DNA of 64,000 nt, taken from assembly GCA_005405945.1 (NCBI GenBank), contig BJHW01000001.1:372001-436000 (forward strand), written 5' to 3'. Every line of letters starts with the position of its first letter. The stretch's first letter is position 1. The DNA comes from Streptomyces violaceusniger. Lineage in GTDB: Bacteria > Actinomycetota > Actinomycetes > Streptomycetales > Streptomycetaceae. Below the pieces are notes generated by a model, which was given only the letters and a program-made list of their open reading frames with translations, had not been told where the DNA came from and did no database searches. The position numbers and the translations under genes were made by a program. Positions 37,707 to 46,538 of this stretch are shown here, one piece after another.

Positions 37707-38744
37707 ATGCGACCGAAGCCCAGGCGCACCACTTTGGCGGACATCGCCCAAGCGGCCGGGGTCTCCGTCGCGACCGTGTCCAAAGTGGTCAACGGTCGCG
37801 GTGACGTGGCGCCGCGGACCCGCGCCCGGGTGCAGGAACTGCTGCATCAGCACCGCTACCTCGCGCCCGTGTTCCGCCACACCGAGGCCGTCGAAAGCCC
37901 GACCATCGAGGTGCAGTTCCAGGGCGGCCTCAAGTCGTACGTGGCCGAGGCCCTGGAAGGCATCATCGGCTCCGCCGCCGAATCGGGGGCCTCGGTGGTG
38001 ATCAGCAAGGCGTCCCGCGCCCCACACTGGGCACGGGATCTGGTCTCAGCCGGGCGCCGCGCCGTCATCGCGGTCACCAGCGTATACACCACAGCGCACC
38101 TGAACGAACTGGCCCGGGCCGGGCTGCCGCTGGTCGTGCTGGACCCATTGCACCTGCCGGACAGCCGGGTCAACAGCGTCGGGGCGACCAACTTCGCCGG
38201 CGGCCTGGCCGCGACCCAGCACCTGCTCTCCCTGGGCCACCGCCGCGTCGCCTATCTCGGCGGGCCGACCATGGCGGTATGCAACCAGGCACGCATGCAC
38301 GGCTACCGCGCCGCCATGGAGGCGGAAGGAACGCAGGTACCCGACGCCTACGTCCGGCCCGGAGAATTCACGTACGAGACCGGGTTGCTCGGCGCCGCGG
38401 CGCTCCTGGACCTGTGTGAGCCACCGACGGCGATCTTCGCCGGCAACGACGAGATCGCCCTCGGTGTCATCGAGACGGCCCGCGCCCGAGGTCTGCGCAT
38501 CCCCGAAGACCTGAGCGTGGTCGGCTTCGACGACACAAGCCTCGCCCAGATGGCCTCACCACCACTGACCACCGTGCGCCAGCCGCTACGGGAGATGGGC
38601 GGTGCAGCCCTGCGCACCGCCCTCCGACTGGCCAACGGCGAGAAGGCCGAATCCCACCACATCGAACTCGCCACCGAACTCGTGGTGCGCGCCTCCACTG
38701 CACCGCCCCGCGAGGCGACTTCGGCGCGTGGCCTGTCGGTGTAG
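37707..38744 (+). CDS. LacI-family transcriptional regulator
   Basis: A 345-residue repressor. The ATG at 37707 follows GGGAGGAAC; the longer upstream frame is rejected. The HTH is TTLADIAQAAGVSVATVSKV followed by the hinge (VNGRGDVAPRTRARV). The periplasmic-binding-protein-like sensor follows with SLGHRRVAYLGGP, PTAIFAGNDEIALGVIETAR and DLSVVGFDDTSLAQMASPPL. It is divergent from the ABC importer/GH3 operon, with two TTTTCGAAAA sites between, and is its likely repressor. The inducer is probably the imported sugar. Confidence 0.93.
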   Translation: MRPKPRRTTLADIAQAAGVSVATVSKVVNGRGDVAPRTRARVQELLHQHRYLAPVFRHTEAVESPTIEVQFQGGLKSYVAEALEGIIGSAAESGASVVISKASRAPHWARDLVSAGRRAVIAVTSVYTTAHLNELARAGLPLVVLDPLHLPDSRVNSVGATNFAGGLAATQHLLSLGHRRVAYLGGPTMAVCNQARMHGYRAAMEAEGTQVPDAYVRPGEFTYETGLLGAAALLDLCEPPTAIFAGNDEIALGVIETARARGLRIPEDLSVVGFDDTSLAQMASPPLTTVRQPLREMGGAALRTALRLANGEKAESHHIELATELVVRASTAPPREATSARGLSV

Positions 38745-38814
38745 CTCGGGGCGTTGACGGTCGGGCAGGTGGGGGTCCGGTAACCGGCCAGTCGTGCCCG
38801 GGACACCGCGGAAA

Positions 38815-39423
38815 TCATGAAGCCGCCTGTTTTCCCTGCGGATCGCCCGCCAGCGCGAGCGCACCGGCCGAGGCCGGTGCCACCATGTCGAGCGCCTGCT
38901 CCGGTGTCCGGGCCACGCGCAGGATGCCGGCGTCGCGTACGAAACCCCTTCTCTCCAGCCGCTCGACGTAGTTGAGCAAGGGCAGCCAGTCGTCGTCCAC
39001 GTCCAAGAGCACGAGGGGACCGACGTCCTGCCCGAGTGCGGCCATGGACACCACTTCGAGCACCTCGTCGAGCGTGCCGTAGCCGCCCGGAAGCGCGACG
39101 AAGGCGTCCGCGCGGTCGATCATGACGCGCTTGCGTTCCAGGAGATCCTCCGTGAGTACTATCTGCTGTGGCGGCAGGTGGTCGTTCATCTCCTTGGCGC
39201 GCAGGAACTCCGGGAGGACCCCGAGGATCGGCGCACCGCCCTCGGCGGCACCGCGCGCCACCGCGCCCATCAGGCCGGACCCGCCCGCCCCGTAGACCAG
39301 CCGGTGGCCGCGGGCGGCCAGGCCGGCGCCGAGCACGGTGGCGGCCTGGACGTACCGGTCCGACGGTCCCGTGGAGAAGCCGCAGAAGACTCCGAGCGCC
39401 AGGGAGCTTTCAGAGGTATCCAT
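38815..39423 (-). CDS. LOG-family (TIGR00730) nucleotide phosphoribohydrolase-like protein
   Basis: A 202-residue Rossmann-fold protein of the LOG family, which hydrolyses cytokinin riboside or purine 5'-monophosphates to the free base. It shows ALGVFCGFSTGPSDRYVQAA, LVYGAGGSGLMGAVARGAAE, RKRVMIDRADAF and the family motif ALPGGYGTLDEVLEVV. The start at ATG 39423 overlaps the last codons of an SDR tail fragment on the same strand; an upstream GTG or ATG would extend it by about six residues. It was once probably the second gene of an SDR operon. Its present promoter is unclear, since that operon was cut at about 39500. Confidence 0.85.
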   Translation of the reverse strand: MDTSESSLALGVFCGFSTGPSDRYVQAATVLGAGLAARGHRLVYGAGGSGLMGAVARGAAEGGAPILGVLPEFLRAKEMNDHLPPQQIVLTEDLLERKRVMIDRADAFVALPGGYGTLDEVLEVVSMAALGQDVGPLVLLDVDDDWLPLLNYVERLERRGFVRDAGILRVARTPEQALDMVAPASAGALALAGDPQGKQAAS

Positions 39424-39500
39424 AACTGAGCCAGCCTCCATCGACGACCACGGTCTGGCCGTTTATGTAGTCGGCCGCAGGGGAGGCCAGGAAATCGAGG
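39410..39500 (-). pseudogene. SDR oxidoreductase tail, last 29 codons
   Basis: The minus strand reads DFLASPAADYINGQTVVVDG followed by GWLSYGYL and a stop, the standard C-terminus of a short-chain dehydrogenase. All of the rest is gone; the sequence beyond 39500 belongs to a SARP regulator on the opposite strand. The SDR stop overlaps the LOG gene start, showing that they formed an operon before the break. Confidence 0.75.
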
Positions 39501-41130
39501 AGTTGTGGGGCGACCGCCCGCCCCGACGCCCAACGGCCGCCCTGCACACGTACATCTGCCATCTGCGCCGTGCGCTCAGCTTCGGCGCGAGGCCGGGAGG
39601 CCGGGAGGCCGGGAGGCCCGTCGATGCTGGTGCGCCACCAGTCGCCCGGCTACGTCCTCGCCCTCGACCCAGACCAGGTCGACGCTCGACGCCCACCGGT
39701 TCGAGCGGTTGGTGAGCCAGGCACGGCGCGACATGGCGACCCAGAACCACCGGGTGGCGCAGGACCGGCTCAGCGCCGCCCTGGCCTTATGGCGGGGCGC
39801 CCCCTACCTGGAGCTCGTCGACTACGCCCCGATGGCCGAGGAGAGCGCCCGGCTGGAGCAGGCGCGGTTGGCCGCCGTGGAGTTGCACGCCGAGGCGTCC
39901 CTCGCCCTCGGGGAGAACGACGCCGTCGTGGCGCGGCTCCTTCCGGAGTCCCAGCGGCACCCGATGCGCGAATGCCTGATCGCTTATCTGATGACCGGCC
40001 TGTACCGGCTGGGCCGACAGGCCGACGCGCTGCAACTGTTCGAGCGGACGCGTGCGCATTTGGCGGAGGAACTGGGAGTGGACGCCGGCGCCGAACTCCA
40101 GCGGGTCCACGCCGCCATACTGCGGCAGGAGCTGCCGTTCGGGGACCGTCCCGCCACGCGTGTGGACGTGACCACGAGCGAGGACCGGGCTGACGCGACG
40201 GCCTTACCGCAGGCGGAACACCCCACGGGTGGCGGCCACAAGGACATGGTTGCGTACGGCGCGCGGACGGCCCGGTCGGCCCTCTCCCATGAGCGGGCGG
40301 AGCCGGGTGCCCGGGCTGCGGTTCCGCACACTGCCGGCGTCCCGCACAGTGCCGCCGTTGGGCACAGCGCCCGGGTTCCTCACGCTCTGACATCGTTGCC
40401 ATTCGTCGGCCGCACCTATGAGTTGACCGTACTCGGCGCCTGGGCGGACGCCGCCCTCTCCGGCGAGGGCGGTCTGGCCGCGGTGACGGGCCAATCAGGG
40501 ATCGGCAAGACCGAGTTGACGGTGGAAGTCACGCGTGGGGCGCGGGAGGCCGGGCACGAAGTGATCGGCGTCTCCTGCCCCGGGAAGGACGGTCCGGGGT
40601 ACGGGGTGTGGGCCCGGGTACTGCGGCAGCTCTCCCACACACGCCCCGAGGCCTTCCGTACGGTCAGCGCACGGTACAGCGGTCTGCTCGGTGGCCTCCT
40701 GTCCGAGGTGCCGTCAGACGCGGCGGAGGACGTGCAGCCGCCCTTCCTCGTCGAGGACGCCGTATGCGTCATCCTCGTAGCGCTGGCCCGGCAGGAGCCG
40801 TTCCTGCTGGTGCTGGACGATCTGCAGTCGGCCGACTACTCCTCCCTGAACCTGCTGCACCTGCTCACGTGCAGATTGCCCGAGGTGCCGCTGGGCGTCC
40901 TGGTGACCAGCGCCGACCCGGGCCCTGCTTCCGAGGGCACACCGCAGACGGCGCTGGACCATCTGCTGAACAGCGCCCGGACGTTGATCCTGCGGCTGGG
41001 CGGCCTCTCCGAGCAGGCGGTCGCCGCACTGGTGGCCACCCACGTCGACGCCGACGTCGATGCCGAGGCGACGCTGGCGCTGCACAAGCGCAGCGGGGGC
41101 AGCCCGTGCGCTCTGCGCCGGCTGTTGTAG
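39490..41130 (+). pseudogene. AfsR/SARP-type regulator, headless and frameshifted
   Basis: The plus strand starts abruptly inside the OmpR-like DNA-binding domain (EIEELWGDRPPRRPTAALHT, YICHLRRAL). Then come the bacterial transcription activation domain (MLVRHQSPGYVLALDPDQVD, DRLSAALALWRGAPYLELVD) and an AAA/STAND ATPase domain with Walker A GQSGIGKTELTVEV and Walker B FLLVLDDLQSAD. It ends early in that domain. The first half of the HTH is missing, replaced by a divergent SDR tail. Frames change at an 8-bp repeat (39591-39618) and at a 7-bp duplication near 39690. In-frame TTA codons occur at 39787 and 40204. It is not functional as it stands. Confidence 0.8.
39591..39618. repeat. 8-bp tandem repeat in SARP gene
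   Basis: GGCCGGGA is repeated three and a half times. The coding frame is different on each side. One additional unit would restore continuity of the activator domain, so unit number decides whether the frame is open. Confidence 0.7.
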
Positions 41131-41649
41131 CCGGCCTGAGGAAAGTCCGCGCCCAGGGCGTGTCCGCTCTACTCGCTCGCGAAGCCCGCGTCCATGGCGC
41201 CTGTGAGCGCCTTCGGGCGGGGCGTTGCGGCCTGGCGCAGTACGGGACCTGCACCGGTTCCGTGAAGGTCCCAAGAGACCATGTAGAGCGCCTGGAGGAC
41301 GGCACCGAAAACGCCAACTCAGACCGCCCCGACCCGACCATCCCGTCGCCGACCTCTCGCAAGAGAGGATCAAGCGTCGACCCGCCCTCGGAGGACTTAT
41401 CAATGAGTATGAAAGGGCCGGATAAGTTCGCAGGTCAGTGCGGCGGCCCTGTTTCGGAACCCACAGGCAGACGTCCTTCAAAAACGCCGTCATGAGCAGC
41501 CCTCAAGGAGGCGAACAGGCCGTGCCGCAGGTCACGCGAACCTCACGCAGCGGCCACAGTCGGCGGCAGTCCACGGTCAGCACCGTGTCACGCTCGCGCG
41601 CAACGCCCTATTCGGGTGGCCTGCGGGGCAGCCCACATGTGTCGCGGAC
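41131..41649 (+). mobile_element. Gap with transposase C-terminal tail
   Basis: Within this stretch the plus strand at 41341-41425 reads DLSQERIKRRPALGGLINEY followed by ERAG and a stop. This resembles the extreme C-terminus of an IS481/IS3-type integrase-core transposase. Nothing else in the 520 bases is recognisable. The fragment marks a further insertion/deletion boundary just downstream of the broken SARP gene. Confidence 0.45.
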
Positions 41650-42693
41650 TCACCCCGCCTCGATCGCCCGCATCAGGAGTGGAAACGCCTTCTCGAGCTC
41701 ACGCGCCCAGTAGGGCCACGTGTGCGAGCCAGTGCAGGTCTCGAAGGTCACGTCGAGACCAAGGCGGGTCGCCCGCTTGACAAACTCCTGATTTTGCCGC
41801 AATTGGACAGCTTCGTACCGGACAGAGACGTCAGAAGGATCGGTTCCGGGCGGATCCAACGGTCCGATCCGCCCGTTACCGCAGGACACGAACAACTTCG
41901 TGCCACGCAGGTCCTTGACGAGATCTGCCGGGTTGTGCGCCGCCCAGATGGCGTGCTGTGCCGTTGGATCGCCGAAGAGGCTGAGCGCGTCGTACCCGTT
42001 GGGCGCGATATGCGTCTGCAATAGCCACATCGCGAACGGGTCGGAGGAGACTGGCTCGGCGGTCGGGTGGAGCGTGTCCAGCGTGCCGCTGAAGGACGCT
42101 GCGGCACGGAAGAAACCGGGATGGCGAGCCGCGTACGACATCGCGCCGAAGCCCCCCATGGACAGACCCGCGATCGCGCGCCGGTCGGCGGCGTGGAGCC
42201 CCCGCGCGAGGATCTGTGAGAGCTCCACCAAGTGGAACGTCTCCCAGCCCGGCTTGCTACCCGCACCGCGGGCCCACCAGTCCGTGTAGAAACCGAGCGC
42301 TCCGCCATCCGGCATGACGACCAGTACGTCGCGCTTGCGGACCAGACGCGCGACGTCGCTGTGCCGCGCCCAGTCCGTGTAGTCGCCGTAACCGCCATGG
42401 AGAAGGTAGAGCACCGGCCATGAGGCGCCGGCCCGCGAGCCGAACCGATTCGGAAGGATGATGCGCACCGACGCGGTGTGGCCGAGCGCAACCGAATCGA
42501 TCGTGATGTCCACCGTGCGCGGGTCAAGGAAGTTCTGCGCGATCACGCTCGCGCCACTGTCGGCCTGGACTCCGATGAGGTGCGGGTTTCGCTCATCTCC
42601 GCCGCTCGCCACAGCGACACCCTGCGACGTCGTCACGGCCACTCCGGCCGTCGAAGCAACCCCGAAGAAACGCCTTCGATTGAGTGTCGTCAT
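41650..42693 (-). CDS. Secreted alpha/beta-hydrolase (esterase D / antigen 85-like)
   Basis: A 347-residue hydrolase. The ATG at 42693 gives a leader MTTLNRRRFFGVASTAGVAV with a twin-arginine motif (RRRFFG), so it is probably exported folded. The alpha/beta-hydrolase core shows WPVLYLLHGGYGDYTDW (oxyanion region), the nucleophile elbow AIAGLSMGGFGAMSYAARHP with Ser, and a late GSHTWPYWARELE with the catalytic His. The acid is probably in CGNGRIGPLDPPGTDPSDVS. The family includes acetyl esterases and mycolyl transferases. The substrate is unknown. No operon partner is evident. Confidence 0.88.
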   Translation of the reverse strand: MTTLNRRRFFGVASTAGVAVTTSQGVAVASGGDERNPHLIGVQADSGASVIAQNFLDPRTVDITIDSVALGHTASVRIILPNRFGSRAGASWPVLYLLHGGYGDYTDWARHSDVARLVRKRDVLVVMPDGGALGFYTDWWARGAGSKPGWETFHLVELSQILARGLHAADRRAIAGLSMGGFGAMSYAARHPGFFRAAASFSGTLDTLHPTAEPVSSDPFAMWLLQTHIAPNGYDALSLFGDPTAQHAIWAAHNPADLVKDLRGTKLFVSCGNGRIGPLDPPGTDPSDVSVRYEAVQLRQNQEFVKRATRLGLDVTFETCTGSHTWPYWARELEKAFPLLMRAIEAG

Positions 42694-43093
42694 TGACCTC
42701 TCCTCATGCGAAGCGGATCGCCACCCCGTCGTGCGGCACTGCGGCGACAAGCAGTCGAAGTGAATTCAATTTGCTGCCCCGCTTCGTGCATGTCAAGAGT
42801 GACCCAAGACGAGATCGACGAAGCCCTGGCCGCATCGAGGCCGGACAGGAAGGGCACCGTCTGCCGCGGATCCCCCGACGGCCCGACCCCGGCGGGCAAT
42901 CGAATACCCACGTCATGTACTGATCGCAGGCTCGGACAGCCGCCCCTCCACACGAGCGAAGGCCCCTCACACCGGCCGCACAGCACACGCGGCGGCCCCG
43001 GAGGCGGAGCAACCCCGTGCAACGCGGCCAGCAGATAGATCACGAAACCGCACCGAAACACCAGGCGGGCGCTGCCCTCTTCGCGCGGTGGAC
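42694..43093. other. No supported gene
   Basis: A plus-strand frame contains SRVTQDEIDEALAASRPDRK, which reads like a protein start but has no recognisable family and soon turns into low-complexity sequence. I see nothing else. Confidence 0.45.
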
Positions 43094-43666
43094 TCAGTGG
43101 ACCGTCGGGGCCGGCGGCGCGACCGCCTCGCACAGCTCAGCGGCCGCCTGTGCGACGAGCTCGGAGAGCGTCGCCTCCGGCTCGGCCAACCAGCGTGACG
43201 TGGCGCGCCGGGAAATCGCAATCGCCACGTCGATGATGAAGCGTGCCGCGCCGGGCTCGACGCCGCGGCGCTCGAGCGCCCGCGCCAGCGCGTCGGCGAT
43301 GTCGGCGAGCTTGATCAGATCGCGCTCGGCCAGTGCGGGGTTGGCGGCGATCACCTTGATACGGCGCAGCAGAAACTCGCGCGGACGAAAAATCTCATCT
43401 GCGGTCCCCAGCGCGGTCAGCAGCGCCTCGAACGGCGTGAGGCTCGGGTCGGCCGCCTCGACCTGGGCGACGAGGTGGGCCTCGAGCTTCTTGTCGGCGA
43501 AGAGCACTTCCCGTTTGTCGGGGAAGTAGCGGTAGAAGGAGCGCTCGGTCAGACCGGCGGTGCGCGCGATCTGTGCGACCGAGGTGCGCTCGAACCCCTG
43601 CGTCTCGAACAGGTCGAGCGCCGCGCGCTCGAGCCGGCCCTGTGCGTCGGACTCCCATCGTGGCAT
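43094..43666 (-). CDS. TetR-family transcriptional regulator
   Basis: A 190-residue TetR protein. HTH residues about 10-55 include RLERAALDLFETQGFERTSV, AQIARTAGLTERSFYRYFPD and KREVLFADK. The C-terminal domain is of the short AcrR-like class. It is divergent from a zinc-free MDR oxidoreductase gene 83 bp away, with two near-identical 16-bp palindromes between them. The arrangement is typical of TetR regulators that sense a substrate of the neighbouring oxidoreductase. Confidence 0.9.
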   Translation of the reverse strand: MPRWESDAQGRLERAALDLFETQGFERTSVAQIARTAGLTERSFYRYFPDKREVLFADKKLEAHLVAQVEAADPSLTPFEALLTALGTADEIFRPREFLLRRIKVIAANPALAERDLIKLADIADALARALERRGVEPGAARFIIDVAIAISRRATSRWLAEPEATLSELVAQAAAELCEAVAPPAPTVH

Positions 43667-43680
43667 GCCGACCAGGATAT

Positions 43681-43732
43681 GACAGCAGACGCTGTCGTCA
43701 CGGTGCTACCGTCAATGACAACAGATGCTGTC
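43681..43732. promoter_or_regulatory. Tandem TetR operators
   Basis: GACAGCAGACGCTGTC (43681-43696) and GACAACAGATGCTGTC (43717-43732) differ at only two positions and are each near-symmetric (GACAGC...GCTGTC). They are 36 bp apart, start to start, and end 17 bp before the MDR gene. They fit binding of two repressor dimers over the divergent promoters. Confidence 0.72.
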
Positions 43733-43749
43733 ATCGGCAGGAGATCGTC

Positions 43750-44703
43750 ATGAAGGCTCTTCAGTTCGACCGGTTCGGATCCCCGGACGTGATCGTGCTC
43801 CGCGACGTCCCGAAGCCGGAGCCGGGACCCGGCCAGATCCGGATCGCCGTGCGGGCGTGCGGCCTGACCCCGGCCGACTGGGCGGTGGTCGACGGCCTCT
43901 TGGCCGACCAGCTGCCGCCGCTGCCACGCGGGCTCGGCTTCGAGGTCGCCGGCACCGTCGACGCGCTCGGTGAGGGCGCCACCGGTGTCGAGATCGGCGA
44001 CGGTGTGTTCGGCCCGGCGCCCTTCGACGGCCCGACGGCCGGGGCCGCCGAGTACGCGCTGATGTCGGCCTGGGCGCGCATTCCCCAGGGCGTCACCGCC
44101 GAACAGGCCGCCGCACTGCCGGTGGCGGCCGAGACGGCGTGGCACGCCCTCGACGACCTCGGCGTCCAGCCGGGCGAGCTACTGCTCGTCCACGGCGCGG
44201 GCTCCACCGTGGGCGAGGCGGCGGTGCGCCTCGCGCTGCGCCGGGGTATCCGGGTGATCGCCACCTCCGGGCCGACCCGGGCCGCCGCCCTGGAAGAGAT
44301 CGGCGCCCAGGTGACCGGCTACGGCGACGGCATGGCCGAACGCGTCGCCTCACTGGCCGCAGGCCGCGTCGACCGCGCCCTGGACACAGCCCCCACCGGC
44401 GGCCGGATCGACCGCACCGACCAGGCCAGCCCGGCCGGCGGCTCACTGCCGACCCTGATCGGACTGACCGGTGCCCCCGACCGCGTCCTCACCGTCTCGG
44501 ACTTCGCCGCAGCGGCCGAACTGGGCACCCGGATCACCCAAATCGACCTGCGCTACGACCTGATGGATGAGTTCGCCCGACTGGCCGGCGAGGGCATCCT
44601 GGCCGTATCGGTCGCCCGCACCTACACCCTCGACCAGATCCAGGAGGCAGCCGAGCTCAGCCAGTCCCGCCGATCCGGCGGCAAGCTCATACTCGCCCTG
44701 TGA
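43750..44703 (+). CDS. NADP-dependent quinone-oxidoreductase-like MDR protein
   Basis: A 317-residue medium-chain dehydrogenase/reductase of the zinc-free quinone oxidoreductase branch. The N-terminal GroES-like domain shows MKALQFDRFGSPDVIVLRDV and GLGFEVAGTVDALGEGATG. The cofactor site is LLVHGAGSTVGEAAVRLALR. Conserved VAAETAWHALDDLGVQPGE precedes it. No structural or catalytic zinc cysteines are seen. The C-terminus ends in SRRSGGKLILAL. It is the likely target of the divergent TetR. A detoxifying reductase for quinones or enones is plausible. Confidence 0.9.
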   Translation: MKALQFDRFGSPDVIVLRDVPKPEPGPGQIRIAVRACGLTPADWAVVDGLLADQLPPLPRGLGFEVAGTVDALGEGATGVEIGDGVFGPAPFDGPTAGAAEYALMSAWARIPQGVTAEQAAALPVAAETAWHALDDLGVQPGELLLVHGAGSTVGEAAVRLALRRGIRVIATSGPTRAAALEEIGAQVTGYGDGMAERVASLAAGRVDRALDTAPTGGRIDRTDQASPAGGSLPTLIGLTGAPDRVLTVSDFAAAAELGTRITQIDLRYDLMDEFARLAGEGILAVSVARTYTLDQIQEAAELSQSRRSGGKLILAL

Positions 44704-44719
44704 TCGCCTTGCCGACCTG

Positions 44720-44826
44720 GCCAGACGAGAGTGTTCGACAGCGGTCCGAGCAGATAGGCGCGGGCAGTCGCCCACGGTTCCACCCGCCCGAACCCGCCCG
44801 CGATCCGGGTTATGGCCTGGTCTGAC
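44720..44826 (-). mobile_element. IS701-type transposase fragment
   Basis: The minus strand reads ITRIAGGFGRVEPWATARAY followed by LLGPLSNT, a conserved block of IS701-family transposases (normally followed by the ERKNGW motif). Only about 30 codons remain. It lies immediately behind the MDR gene. Confidence 0.6.
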
Positions 44827-45428
44827 ATCGCCCGCCACCGGACAGGGTTTTACGCCAAGGCCCGTGGCCACCCACGATCTTCAGAAGTCCGCACAACCTC
44901 CTATGATCACGCGGTGGCCGTACCCGTTCCCAGACTGAATCCCTACAAGATCGCGAAGTCACACTGGAGTATCAGGGCGTGTCTCTCCGATCGGGTGACT
45001 CATGCGCCGACGGCGCCGCCGTTGACCTCGGCCACAGCCCACGCGTGGTCAGCCGCGGCCGAGCAGCGGCTCGGCCGTCGGCAAGGTCGCTGCGCCTCGG
45101 TGACTTCCTGACCGGGCGCCAGGCCAAGGCGGGCCAGTCCCCGGCCCATCCAACGCCCTGCCGCCGCCCCAAGTGCCCGCCGGACGGGAAGCTCCTCCGG
45201 CCGGACAGCCCGTGTCATCGCTCTCCGGCGGCACCACCCCTCACCTCACCGAAGACCCCCGCCTGCACCACCCTGAGCACCCACCAACAACCGCCGAAGA
45301 GCCACGGGCAACTACGAGACATACGGACAACTACGAGACATCTCGAGGCGCGAGGGCGGCCGTGCCTGCTGTCCGGGGGATGGCGAACCCCGGCGCGAGC
45401 CGAACCGCACCGGGGTTCAACGACGGGC
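44827..45428 (-). mobile_element. Decayed region with MobF-relaxase-like scrap
   Basis: At about 45080-45190 the minus strand reads AAAGRWMGRGLARLGLAPGQ followed by EVTEAQ. This resembles the N-terminal substrate-binding stretch of MobF (TrwC/TraA) conjugative relaxases. There is no His triad or helicase part. The remainder of the gap shows no recognisable gene. Together with the IS701 piece it suggests decay of an integrated conjugative element. Confidence 0.4.
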
Positions 45429-45791
45429 TCAGTACCGCGTGGGGAACAGCTGGAGGCCGGCCCTATTGCCGGAGACCGACTTCACCCAGATCTTCAGGTT
45501 GTTGAACTTGACGGTGCCGCCCGGGCTGGTGCTGCCGCTGAGGCTCCCGCCGGCGGCCGACATCTTCACGGACCGGGAGCTTACGCTCGTGATCTTCAAC
45601 TTTCCGAACCCGAACTTGCGGCTGTCGACCGTGATGGTCTTGGGCGCCGACACGGTGGTCTTGCACCGCCCGTCGTAGCAGGGCCGGTTGGCGGCAGACG
45701 CCGTCGGCGTCATCAGGCCGAACGCGAGTGTGCCCCCCATGGCCAGCGTCACGGCGGTCGTCGCGGCCCGTCGGCGCGTACCGGTACTCAT
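45429..45791 (-). CDS. Small secreted protein of unknown function
   Basis: A 120-residue protein with a clear Sec signal: a basic start (MSTGTRRRAATTAVTLAMGG), a hydrophobic core and AXA cleavage after TASA near residue 33. AGGAGG stands 9 bp before the ATG. The mature part has two Cys close together (CYDGRC) and Ser/Gly/Lys-rich beta-strand-like repeats (KTITVDSRKFGFGKLKITSV, VKFNNLKIWVKS). I do not recognise a domain. Such small secreted beta proteins are common in Streptomyces. Confidence 0.75.
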   Translation of the reverse strand: MSTGTRRRAATTAVTLAMGGTLAFGLMTPTASAANRPCYDGRCKTTVSAPKTITVDSRKFGFGKLKITSVSSRSVKMSAAGGSLSGSTSPGGTVKFNNLKIWVKSVSGNRAGLQLFPTRY

Positions 45792-46538
45792 CTGTTGGAC
45801 CTCCTGTGTTCAAGGGGGAATTGTGCTCGACTTTCCTATCCCGCCGGGCCCGGGACCCCTCCCGGGGAGACATCCGAACGCCGACGTGGTCAACGCCGCG
45901 CGACGCCTCACGCCGGCGCCGTATGCCGTATGCCGTATGCCGTATGCCGTCCAGAAGCGCAGGTCAAGGTCGCTGCGGACGGGATCGCCGGACGCACGTA
46001 TCGGTTCCACCACCGTCTCCCCAAGCAGGCAGGCCCCAGCGGCCAGTCGCCACGACGCCGAAGAGCACCGGCCCACTGGGAGCTGTGTCGCGTGGCCGCA
46101 TGCGGGCGACGGCGACCGAACACGCCAAGTCGGCCGGACTGAACAGGTTCGGGGTGGAGCTACGAGCGATCGCGAACCGCTCCAATGCGGCCTCCGCTTC
46201 CCGCAACTCGGCCTGAAGAGCCTCCACCCGCTGCCGGGCGACACGTTCCCTGGCGGGGCGGGGAGTGGCGGGGCATACCGGGTTCACGGGCACCCGCCCG
46301 GTGGTCGACCGCGCCTCGGGCTGCCACTTGGCACTTCTGGCGAACACCGTCCACCCGCGCCGCCCCGGAAACAGTGCCCGTCGCGTGGCGGCGGCGCTTG
46401 CCCGCGCACTGAGGCAGCAGTCCCGCATAGTTGTGGGACGGAGACGTTCTGGCGGTTGGTCCGATCGGGTCCCACGGTTAGCCTATGCCTCTCGCTGTAC
46501 CAGCGGCCGCGCTGATCCACCGCTCCAAGGAAGACTTC
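45792..46538. other. Gap with tandem repeat and coiled-coil scrap
   Basis: The only structured items are a 7-bp tandem repeat at 45919-45950 and, on the minus strand at about 46135-46250, a short coiled-coil-like piece (RVARQRVEALQAELREAEAA) without a start or family. It may be a recombinase or transposase scrap. No gene is supported. Confidence 0.4.
45919..45950. repeat. 7-bp tandem repeat
   Basis: CCGTATG is repeated four and a half times (ending CCGT) in non-coding sequence upstream of the secreted-protein gene. No matching units are seen elsewhere in the gap. Confidence 0.85.

Noticed and set aside
41403..41495. A 30-codon frame with a good GGAGGA box (MSMKGPDKFAGQC...), considered as a peptide precursor
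   Set aside because: It overlaps a transposase C-terminal tail in another frame, has no conserved features and no modification genes nearby.
42706..43038. A plus-strand frame starting near a SRVTQDEIDEALAASRP segment
   Set aside because: No recognisable family and rapid change into low-complexity Pro/Gly/Arg sequence typical of non-coding high-G+C DNA.
45919..45950. The heptamer array considered as a CRISPR or plasmid iteron
   Set aside because: Units are only 7 bp with no spacers, and there is no replication or cas gene nearby.
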